Source: Opitutia bacterium
GTDB lineage: Bacteria > Verrucomicrobiota > Verrucomicrobiia > Opitutales > UBA953
Direction of reading: 5' to 3'
DNA: 6,154 bases
NCBI GenBank assembly: GCA_947463395.1
Contig: CANHRV010000054.1
Coordinates: forward strand, 1 to 6,154
Shown: positions 1 through 5,504 of the stretch, piece after piece
How the letters are laid out: each line of letters opens with the position of its first letter
Position numbering within the stretch: the stretch's first letter is position 1
Translations under genes and position numbers: made by a program
Notes under the pieces: model-generated
Seen by the model: the letters and a program-made list of their open reading frames with translations, nothing else
The model's database searches: none
Told to the model about the DNA's origin: nothing

Positions 1-270
1 ACTGACCTTGGACAATTTTTCGTAACCATCAATCACCCAGAAAAAATAGCATCGGCGAAAGTCATCCAGAAGATTCCCGTCGAACATCCCCTCTTCTCTC
101 TTGAGGCGTTGCAGGCCCAAGGTCGAGTACAGGAACTAAACGAAAGAAAAGGTTCTCGCCTTCATTTCGTTGGTGCATGGCAAAGATATGGTTTTCATGA
201 AGACGGACTTTGGTCAGCCCATCGATTATGCAGTTTCTTGCTTCAGCGAGATGCTTGGGAGAAAAGTTAA
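1..270 (+). CDS. FAD-dependent amine-oxidase-fold oxidoreductase (C-terminal part only, CFA-module type)
   Basis: Frame 1 is open from the window edge to TAA at 268-270, giving 89 residues; the start lies upstream of the window. The C-terminal signature is clear: a run of the form F-V-G-A-W-x-x-Y-G-F-H-E-D-G-L-W-S-A at about residues 58-75, which in this family closes the FAD-binding fold. Before it is the Q-x-x-V-T-I-N and HP-x-F region typical of the NAD/FAD-binding proteins encoded beside DUF1365 and CFA synthase genes. Members resemble flavin amine oxidases and phytoene desaturases; the substrate is not firmly established, but co-occurrence points to oxidation or rearrangement of acyl chains or a methylated fatty-acid intermediate. 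It is convergent with the GIDE-LemA gene, their stops overlapping at 267-270. The family call is firm from the terminal motif; the reaction is inferred from context. Confidence 0.85.
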   Translation, partial: TDLGQFFVTINHPEKIASAKVIQKIPVEHPLFSLEALQAQGRVQELNERKGSRLHFVGAWQRYGFHEDGLWSAHRLCSFLLQRDAWEKS

Positions 271-1550
271 AAACCGACGGGTACAACTTTTTGTTCAAAA
301 CCTTCAGCGTGAAATAACCCCTCTGGTGCCATCTGACCGAGTTGTGCTACAAAACAATCGGGGATTCTTTCCAAGCGGGTATTATAAAAAGTCGTAATGT
401 CGTTAGCGTAGTTACGCGCAAGAGCGATACGATCTTCCGTTTCTTTGAGATTTTTAGAGAGAGACTGAAAAGATTGATCTGTCATCAACACGGGGTAATT
501 TTCCGCAACGGCTATCATCGTTGGCGAAATCGCCTTTATGTCGGTCAGTAAACCTGACTGAGAGCGAAGTTCTGCGATGGCCCCCTGCAACTCAGCTTCA
601 TAACGCCTCAACGCTTGCAGACAGGTAAGCAGTTGGGGAATCAAATCCATCCGACGCTTCACTTGCACCTCAATCAGGGACTTTGCTTGTCGTACACGAT
701 TACGGAGACCAACGAGGCTATTAAAAACCATCAAAACCCAACCTAACATCCAAATAACAATATAAATCAGCCCACCAACGATAGGATAGACCGAATCGGT
801 ACCATCGGGCGATATCATCATAACACCCGTACCACCAATCGCGGCAAAGAGCCCGAGAATATTCCAAACAAAGTAAGCCGTGGCATAACCATCGCTAATC
901 GATTTTTCCGGTTCGGTGCTGATAATAAACATTTCCGATCGCTCGTCTTTTACGATTTGTGGAGCAACAATGTCAGGGCGTTCCGTGGCTCGACCGCGCA
1001 CAAAAAGTGAGGTCCCAACTGGTAATCCCACTTCTCGAAACCAACGCCGACCTGTTGAATCATTAATTTCTTCACGAGGGCCTTTCCGATAAAGTTCTGA
1101 GCCGCGATGAGTATACTCATCGAAGAGAGTCGTTTTACTTAACTTCGCTCCATCGGGATGAACCCAAACAAAACCGTACTCATCTTTGAGATAAAACCCT
1201 TGCCAGTAATGATTACCTGCGATGAGCGTCCACCCTTTACGCAAGACGCGACGAGTGCGCCGACGTCCCTCTTTATCAGTGTAGGTTTCCGTTTCCCAGC
1301 GCTGCCACTCTTCGCAAATTTCCCACTCATAAATCACGCACGGAATTTCGGAAAAAAGAGACTGAATCGGATTGGTTGTGACACAAACGCCCTCTAACTC
1401 TACTTCTCCGATAAAGACCCCGAGGGTTTTACTCGTCGGAGTATCATCTAAGAGTCTCCGTCGCCATCCAGCCCGCCAACCAAGAGCCAAGGCCAAAACC
1501 GCGAAGCACAAGGGAGGTAAATATATCAGATTGGGCTGATCTGGTGACAC
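267..1550 (-). CDS. GIDE (MUL1-like) domain - LemA domain membrane protein
   Basis: A 427-residue protein of two recognisable parts. Residues 8-24 form a hydrophobic N-terminal segment. Residues about 40-215 resemble the GIDE/BAM domain of mitochondrial MUL1 and its bacterial relatives, with G-x-V-E-x-x-G near 48-54 and a P-C-V-I-Y-E-W-E strand at 70-77. There is no RING finger, so no ubiquitin-ligase activity is implied. Two membrane segments follow, at about 225-246 and 254-277. From about 276 to the end the sequence is LemA-like: N-S-L-V-x-L-R-N-R-V at 277-286, V-K-R-R-x-D-L-I-P-Q-L at 298-307, A-R-N-Y-A-N-D-I at 378-385, a Y-N-T-R turn at 389-392 and a short C-terminal tail typical of LemA. 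LemA domains are helical bundles of unknown biochemical function. Start: GTG at 1550, because an in-frame TAA lies 12 nt upstream and no closer ATG precedes the first membrane segment; no Shine-Dalgarno is visible. It is transcribed away from the DUF1365 gene. Role in envelope function is inferred only from topology. Confidence 0.85.
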   Translation of the reverse strand: MSPDQPNLIYLPPLCFAVLALALGWRAGWRRRLLDDTPTSKTLGVFIGEVELEGVCVTTNPIQSLFSEIPCVIYEWEICEEWQRWETETYTDKEGRRRTRRVLRKGWTLIAGNHYWQGFYLKDEYGFVWVHPDGAKLSKTTLFDEYTHRGSELYRKGPREEINDSTGRRWFREVGLPVGTSLFVRGRATERPDIVAPQIVKDERSEMFIISTEPEKSISDGYATAYFVWNILGLFAAIGGTGVMMISPDGTDSVYPIVGGLIYIVIWMLGWVLMVFNSLVGLRNRVRQAKSLIEVQVKRRMDLIPQLLTCLQALRRYEAELQGAIAELRSQSGLLTDIKAISPTMIAVAENYPVLMTDQSFQSLSKNLKETEDRIALARNYANDITTFYNTRLERIPDCFVAQLGQMAPEGLFHAEGFEQKVVPVGF

Positions 1551-1632
1551 CCCGCTGTTTTAACCCAAATTACAAAATGTGCAAGAGTAGGCGGGGACTT
1601 GCACTCTTTCTCATTACCGTCAATTTATCAGT
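1551..1632. promoter_or_regulatory. Divergent intergenic region, probable promoters for GIDE-LemA and the DUF1365 operon
   Basis: These 82 bp separate two divergent starts, so both promoters should lie here or inside the neighbouring genes. On the plus strand TTGCAC (1599-1604) could be a -35 element, followed 17 nt later by AATTTA (1622-1627), a poor -10. On the minus strand TTGCAC (complement of 1580-1585) is followed after 16 nt by TAAAAC, a fair -10 match. Both candidate -10 boxes lie very close to the start codons, so transcripts would be leaderless or nearly so. The hexamers are weak, and an alternative sigma factor is equally possible. Confidence 0.4.
1579..1604. repeat. Inverted repeat GTGCAAG-N12-CTTGCAC, possible operator
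   Basis: GTGCAAG at 1579-1585 is exactly complementary to CTTGCAC at 1598-1604, with a 12-nt spacer. The left arm takes part in a second overlapping pairing, AAGAGT (1583-1588) with ACTCTT (1603-1608). The repeat lies midway between two divergent genes and overlaps both candidate -35 hexamers, a position suited to a dimeric regulator acting on both. No U-tract follows, so it is not a terminator. A seven-base arm can occur by chance. Confidence 0.35.
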
Positions 1633-2484
1633 ATGGTTCAATTATACGAGGCTGAAGTGATGCATGCTCGATTATGGCCTCGCCCACATCGTTTTACGCA
1701 CCGTGTTTTCTGCTTTACTATACCTCTACAAGAATGGGAAACCATTGGACAGGGGCTATGGTTCCTCGATCACGGCGGGTGGGCGCCTTATCAACTTCGA
1801 CAGCAAGACTTCCTTCCCCGGGAAACGGTTTTCCAGCCCGAAGGGCTAGAACAGAAGTTTGGCGAGACAGGGGATTCGCTCGCCCAGCGCGTCCACGCCT
1901 TTTGTCGTTCCCAAGGAGAAAACTTACCTAAAGAAGCAGAAATCACGCTCGTGGCGATGCCCAGAGCCTTTGGTAAATCTTATAACCCTGTGGTTTTCTT
2001 TCTCATCAGCGTAAATCAAGAACTTCGGTGCGGGATTGCCGAAGTACATAATACCTTTGGTGAACGCAAGGCATGGTACCTAGGTCGTGAATGCCTAGAG
2101 GTTAATTCAGCTGGAGAAAAAATCCTGCGCCTAAGAACGCCGAAGCATTTTTATGTCTCCCCTTTTTCTGGACTGGAGACCGAATTTGAATTCCGCTTAC
2201 GTCAACCCAACGAACGTTTGGCTCTAGCCGTTGACCATTATGAAAACGGTAAAAAAACTTTGATAAGCACTTGGACTGGCAGAACGGTGCCGCTGACCGA
2301 TGGCCGTTTACTTTGGCTAACCTGCAAAATACCCTTCCTTATTTTAAAAGTCATTTCTCTCATCCATCTTCATGCCGCATGGCTCTGGGCCGTGAAACAC
2401 CTTCCTTTTCGACGCAAAGGCCAAGATGTTGGGTTGCAACGCAACCTCCGTCACCCCACTACCGAGTTACTACATAAAAAATGA
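1633..2484 (+). CDS. DUF1365 family protein (CFA-module partner)
   Basis: A 283-residue DUF1365 protein, near the usual family length. Family blocks are present in order: M-H-A-R-L-x-P-R-P-H-R-F-x-H-R-V-F at 10-26, P-R-A-F-G-K-S-Y-N-P-V-V-F-F at 110-123, A-E-V-H-N-T-F-G-E-R at 136-145, K-H-F-Y-V-S-P-F at 171-178, and a C-terminal hydrophobic or amphipathic stretch at about 226-255 that may lie on the membrane. The biochemical role is unknown; genes of this family almost always sit beside an FAD oxidoreductase and a CFA-synthase-like methyltransferase, so a role in the same lipid modification is inferred. ATG 1633 places the N-terminal beta strand and the M-H-A-R-L block where relatives have them; no Shine-Dalgarno is seen upstream. 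Its TGA overlaps the next ATG in an ATGA junction, implying translational coupling with the methyltransferase. Confidence 0.9.
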   Translation: MVQLYEAEVMHARLWPRPHRFTHRVFCFTIPLQEWETIGQGLWFLDHGGWAPYQLRQQDFLPRETVFQPEGLEQKFGETGDSLAQRVHAFCRSQGENLPKEAEITLVAMPRAFGKSYNPVVFFLISVNQELRCGIAEVHNTFGERKAWYLGRECLEVNSAGEKILRLRTPKHFYVSPFSGLETEFEFRLRQPNERLALAVDHYENGKKTLISTWTGRTVPLTDGRLLWLTCKIPFLILKVISLIHLHAAWLWAVKHLPFRRKGQDVGLQRNLRHPTTELLHKK

Positions 2485-3737
2485 ACGCCCCCACGTCCTC
2501 AACTCAGCCTCGTTCAACCGCTCACGAGAGTTGGGCCCAAAAAATGGTTTTACGGGAGCTGAAAAAATTGTCGCAGGGCAAAATGGTTCTGCACTTACCC
2601 CAAGGCGAAAAAATAATCCTAGGAAAAGAAAATTTGGCGGAAGACGTAGCCTGCATGATAATTCAGGACGAAAATTTCTTCCGTCGTGTTGTTTTAGCCG
2701 CCGATATCGGTTTATGCGAATCTTACATGGCAGGCGAATGGGACTCCCCTGACCTCGTGGCCGTTATTGGGTTTTTTATTAAAAATATCGATCAAACCCC
2801 CGGCATGTCTGGGTCGTCTCGACAAACCCTTGCATTAGGAGTTTTTCGTATCCTCGATCGCCTCGGGCACCTCTTACGTCCCAATACTAAAAAAACTGTC
2901 CGAATAAATATTGCCGAACACTACGACGTATCGAATGAGTTCTTTCAGCTTTTTCTCGATCCTTCTCTAATGTACTCATCGGGTCGCTGGGAAGGTTGCA
3001 AAACGTTAGCGGAAGCTCAATGGGCAAAAAACCAAGCTCTCTGCCAACATCTTCAATTAAAACCGACGGATCACTTAGTGGAAATTGGAACTGGTTGGGG
3101 TGGTTTCGCTCTGCACGCCGTTCGAGAATTTGGCTGTCGAGTGACGACTCTCACGATTTCACAAGCCCAATTTGAACTCGCTCAAAAACGAATCAAGGAG
3201 GCGGGTTTATCCGATAAAATTACGGTGAAGTTAGAAGATTTCCGCGACCATCAAGGCAGCTATGATAAATGTGTATCCATTGAAATGATGGAAGCTCTGG
3301 GTCATCGCTATCTTCCCGATTTTTGTGAATGCGTGAGCCGACTGCTCAAACCTCAAGGCATCGCTGCTTTTCAATACATCACCTGTCCCGATAGTCGCTA
3401 CGAAGCTTTTCGGCGCGGGGTAGATTTTATTCAAAAACATATTTTCCCAGGTTCACTGTTACTCTCCATCAATCGCGTGAATCAAGAAATGACTAAAGCG
3501 GGCGGATTCCAGTGCCACCGTCTAGAGGAGTTTGGTTTAGATTATGCAAGAACCTTAGCCGCATGGGCTGAGGCATTTGAAAAAAATCTCCCCGCCATCA
3601 AAAGTATGGGCTTTAACGATGTCTTTATTCGCAAATGGCGACTCTACTTCCGCTATTGTGAAGCCGCTTTTGCCCACCGAAATATTGGAGTCGTGCAAGC
3701 GGTCTATCTTCGACCAAACAATCGAGAATACGTTTAA
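2481..3737 (+). CDS. CFA-synthase-type SAM-dependent lipid methyltransferase (non-canonical active site)
   Basis: A 418-residue member of the cyclopropane-fatty-acyl-phospholipid synthase family, full length. Residues about 20-105 form the N-terminal helical domain; the Rossmann methyltransferase domain follows. Visible motifs: E-H-Y-D-V-S-N-E-F-F at 146-155, SAM motif I V-E-I-G-T-G-W-G-G-F at 200-209, S-I-E-M-M-E-A-L-G-H at 266-275, K-H-I-F-P-G at 319-324, F-G-x-D-Y at 351-355 and R-Y-C-E-A-A-F at 391-397. By eye-alignment with E. coli Cfa, Glu239, Tyr317 and Cys354 correspond to Glu271, Tyr355 and Cys393, whereas Cys139 is replaced by Ser167 (YSSGRW) and His266 by Gln298. The family transfers a SAM methylene or methyl group to a cis double bond of phospholipid acyl chains at the inner membrane face. 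Such substitutions also occur in DUF1365-linked homologues of the Rhodobacter UfaM (furan fatty acid methylase) type, so the product may be a methyl, methylene or furan precursor rather than a cyclopropane. The ATG overlaps the preceding stop by 4 nt. Confidence 0.9.
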   Translation: MNAPTSSTQPRSTAHESWAQKMVLRELKKLSQGKMVLHLPQGEKIILGKENLAEDVACMIIQDENFFRRVVLAADIGLCESYMAGEWDSPDLVAVIGFFIKNIDQTPGMSGSSRQTLALGVFRILDRLGHLLRPNTKKTVRINIAEHYDVSNEFFQLFLDPSLMYSSGRWEGCKTLAEAQWAKNQALCQHLQLKPTDHLVEIGTGWGGFALHAVREFGCRVTTLTISQAQFELAQKRIKEAGLSDKITVKLEDFRDHQGSYDKCVSIEMMEALGHRYLPDFCECVSRLLKPQGIAAFQYITCPDSRYEAFRRGVDFIQKHIFPGSLLLSINRVNQEMTKAGGFQCHRLEEFGLDYARTLAAWAEAFEKNLPAIKSMGFNDVFIRKWRLYFRYCEAAFAHRNIGVVQAVYLRPNNREYV

Positions 3738-3773
3738 TTTTAAAAAACCTCTCAACCCTCACTTAATCCTCTT
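3738..3773 (+). other. 36-nt intergenic gap, pyrimidine/A-rich, no signal seen
   Basis: This is the only gap between the genes from 1633 to 5468. It opens with a TTTTAAAAAA run and continues CT-rich up to the next ATG. There is no hairpin long enough for a terminator and no purine-rich ribosome binding site before the DUF1475 start. Read-through transcription from the methyltransferase gene is therefore expected. Confidence 0.5.
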
Positions 3774-4166
3774 ATGAAAAAAATCATTGGCATCTATTTT
3801 GTCATCGTCTTATTGGCCATGACTTGGGTTTCATGGTATGCCTGCGTTACCCCCTCGCAATCGATGCTCCCCGCCTATTCTGGTAAAGCCCTGAATGTCA
3901 TCAGCGGCTATATCACAGTCTGCTCCGAACCCTGGGGCTTGGCCACAATGTTTGATGCCTACTTTGGCTTTCTTACTTTTTGGCTCTATGTCGCTTGGCG
4001 CGAAAACAGTGTCCTTGCTCGATTCGTTTGGCTTATCGCCCTGCTCTTGCTGGGCAACTTTGCCATCGCTGCCTATGTTTTAGGGTGTCTTTACATTCAT
4101 CGAAAAGAAACCGATCTCGGAAAAATCTTTTTCACCAAAAAAACTGCGCATGAATCGCCTGTCTGA
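3774..4166 (+). CDS. DUF1475 family small membrane protein
   Basis: A 130-residue integral membrane protein with about three hydrophobic segments, at 4-24, 58-75 and 82-107, and a charged C-terminal tail. The diagnostic DUF1475 block P-W-G-L-A-T-M-F-D-A-Y-F-G-F-L-T-F-W at 53-70, followed by Y-V-A-W-R-E at 72-77 and L-G-N-F-A-I-A-A-Y-V-L at 93-103, is well conserved. The family occurs in bacteria and plants and has no assigned biochemical function. Placement between a CFA-type methyltransferase and further membrane proteins suggests a support role in the same lipid process, but nothing in the sequence shows catalysis. The start ATG has no Shine-Dalgarno; the next upstream in-frame region is short and the first hydrophobic segment begins at residue 4, which supports this start. 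The 3' end overlaps the DUF2062 gene by 17 nt. Confidence 0.82.
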   Translation: MKKIIGIYFVIVLLAMTWVSWYACVTPSQSMLPAYSGKALNVISGYITVCSEPWGLATMFDAYFGFLTFWLYVAWRENSVLARFVWLIALLLLGNFAIAAYVLGCLYIHRKETDLGKIFFTKKTAHESPV

Positions 4167-4626
4167 TTGGTTGAAGCGTAAGGTTCGGGATCCTTTTTTA
4201 GCCGAAATTAAAAAAGGCGTAACCCCTGACGAAATCGCTGCCGCTGTTAGCGTGAGTTTAGCCATCGCCGTCAATCCCATCATCGGCACCACCACGATTC
4301 TCTGCTTGTTAGCTGGAAAGATTTTTCGGCTTAATCATTTGATCATGCAGACAATCAATTATTTTTCTTATCCGCTACAGTTATTATTAATTGTGCCACT
4401 CGTTCGCTTGGGTGAAATCGTCACAGGAGCAGAAAAATTGCCTCTTAATCCCACTTTAATCATGGAGGAGTTTAATCGCTCATTTTCAGGGTTTTTAGTT
4501 AAATTTGGCATGGCCGGACTTCACGGGCTACTCGGATGGCTAATCGCCGTGCCCCCCTGTGCGTTTATTATAAACTTTATCTTGAAAGCCTTTTTACGTA
4601 ATTGGATAAAATCTAAATCAGCCTGA
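4150..4626 (+). CDS. DUF2062 family membrane protein
   Basis: A 158-residue protein matching DUF2062: a short basic amphipathic N-terminus (1-20), the G-V-T-P-D-E-I-A-A-A-V-S-V-S-L-A-I block at 23-39 leading into the first membrane segment (to about 56), a conserved L-N-H-L-I-M-Q-T-I-N-Y-F-S-Y-P-L-Q region at 61-77 with a second segment to about 87, and a third hydrophobic region at about 113-147. Family members are small inner-membrane proteins of unknown function, in several genomes adjacent to glycosyltransferase or lipid genes. The ATG lies inside the end of the DUF1475 gene in a different frame (17-nt overlap), and its TGA shares one base with the next ATG, so it is probably translated by coupling. 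Residues 2-13 are rich in Arg and Lys, favouring a cytoplasmic N-terminus. Confidence 0.82.
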   Translation: MNRLSDWLKRKVRDPFLAEIKKGVTPDEIAAAVSVSLAIAVNPIIGTTTILCLLAGKIFRLNHLIMQTINYFSYPLQLLLIVPLVRLGEIVTGAEKLPLNPTLIMEEFNRSFSGFLVKFGMAGLHGLLGWLIAVPPCAFIINFILKAFLRNWIKSKSA

Positions 4627-5468
4627 TGACACCTCTTTACGTTGATTTGTTTGTTGAGTTTCTGCGTCTCTTTCTGCTGACCGTTATTCTGTTCAGCGTA
4701 ACGTGGTACGTGGGTAAAAACATCAATAACTGGTCGATTATCGATTTCGTCTGGAGTTACAGTTTTGCCCTTTGTGCAGGAGTTTATTTAATTACACTAT
4801 GGAGTGAACTCACTCCGCCCGTCATCGTACTCCTATCGTGTACCGCTCTTTGGAGCATTCGACTCGGTACGCATTTAGCTCAAAGAACCTTAAGTGAAAT
4901 TGAGCGAGAAGACGTTCGTTACCAAAAAATGCGCGATGATTGGGGCGAGGATGCCTCTTTCTTCATGTTCCGATTCTATGTTTTCCAAGCTCTCGCCTTC
5001 ACTTTTCTTTGTCTACCATTCATTGCCTCCATCGTTGAAGCTAGGTCCCTGCCCAGCGAAACCCAGATTAAAATGGGCTTTATCCATTGGGCAGGACTTG
5101 GACTGGTAATTTTTGCGTTACTCTTTGAGACCATCGCTGACCGACAGTTAAAAACCTTTAAGGCAAATCCGGCCAACCAAGGAAAAGTTTGTGATCAAGG
5201 CCTATGGGCTTGGACGCGTCACCCCAACTATTTTGGCGAATGGCTGGTGTGGATGGGATTCGCTCTTCTAAGTTATAACACGACCTTTTATGGCATTCCT
5301 GGGCTCATCTGTGCAGGCACGATGCTCTACCTCCTAACCAAGGTAACTGGGATACCCATGACAGAGGAGCGTTTAATCGCTAGTCGTGGACAATCCTATC
5401 GCGATTACCAAAATCGCGTTTCCGCTTTCTGGCCCCGACCACCCAAAGCAAAAAAAGTTAACGGGTAA
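4626..5468 (+). CDS. DUF1295 / steroid 5-alpha-reductase-fold membrane protein
   Basis: A 280-residue polytopic membrane protein of the DUF1295 family, related in its C-terminal half to steroid 5-alpha reductases, sterol C14/C24 reductases and isoprenylcysteine methyltransferases. Landmarks in order: D-F-V-W at 40-43, W-S-I-R-L-G-T-H-L at 76-84, E-D-V-R-Y near 95-99 with W-G at 106-107, E-T-I-A-D-R-Q-L-K at 168-176, the nicotinamide/SAM-type pocket signature W-x-W-T-R-H-P-N-Y-F-G-E-W at 194-206, T-G-I-P-x-x-E at 241-247 and the Y-R-D-Y-Q-x-x-x-S-x-F-W-P-R-P-P tail at 258-273. About six hydrophobic segments are visible. Family logic suggests NADPH-dependent reduction of a lipid double bond or transfer to a membrane substrate; the substrate is not shown. 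It starts in a TGATG junction with DUF2062, and its location between two lipid methyltransferase genes supports a step in the same pathway. Confidence 0.88.
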   Translation: MTPLYVDLFVEFLRLFLLTVILFSVTWYVGKNINNWSIIDFVWSYSFALCAGVYLITLWSELTPPVIVLLSCTALWSIRLGTHLAQRTLSEIEREDVRYQKMRDDWGEDASFFMFRFYVFQALAFTFLCLPFIASIVEARSLPSETQIKMGFIHWAGLGLVIFALLFETIADRQLKTFKANPANQGKVCDQGLWAWTRHPNYFGEWLVWMGFALLSYNTTFYGIPGLICAGTMLYLLTKVTGIPMTEERLIASRGQSYRDYQNRVSAFWPRPPKAKKVNG

Positions 5469-5488
5469 GATTGCTAGTTTAACCAGAC

Positions 5489-5503
5489 GCCTCATGATGA
5501 GGC
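5489..5503 (+). promoter_or_regulatory. 15-nt palindrome GCCTCAT-G-ATGAGGC at the start of the second methyltransferase
   Basis: GCCTCAT (5489-5495) and ATGAGGC (5497-5503) are perfect inverted copies around a single G. As RNA it would fold with a GCCTC/GAGGC stem and an ATGAT loop; as DNA it is a compact dyad. It ends one base before the GTG start at 5505 and contains the only purine-rich ribosome-binding candidate, GAGG at 5499-5502, which is also only 2 nt from GTG. It could occlude initiation or serve as an operator. It is too short and lacks a U-tract, so a terminator is unlikely. Confidence 0.45.
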
Positions 5504-5504
5504 C

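Noticed and set aside
62..298. Minus-strand 78-codon open frame
   Set aside because: It is antisense to the clearly conserved FAD oxidoreductase C-terminus and overlaps the end of GIDE-LemA in another frame; no family features.
170..397. Plus-strand 75-codon open frame starting inside the FAD oxidoreductase gene
   Set aside because: It is a shifted frame of the FAD gene running into antisense of LemA; no recognisable protein.
267..420. Possible truncation of LemA at the window-left end
   Set aside because: The C-terminal tail has the usual LemA ending and a natural TAA, so the protein is complete.
820..1440. E3 ubiquitin ligase function from the GIDE match
   Set aside because: No RING-type Cys/His cluster is present; only the MUL1-like non-catalytic domain is recognisable.
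3231..3440. Minus-strand 69-codon frame within the CFA-type gene
   Set aside because: Antisense shadow of the catalytic domain, without a plausible start context or recognisable product.
5494..5499. ATG ATG as start of the second methyltransferase
   Set aside because: Both are in the wrong frame and meet a stop after about ten codons; GTG 5505 is the in-frame choice.
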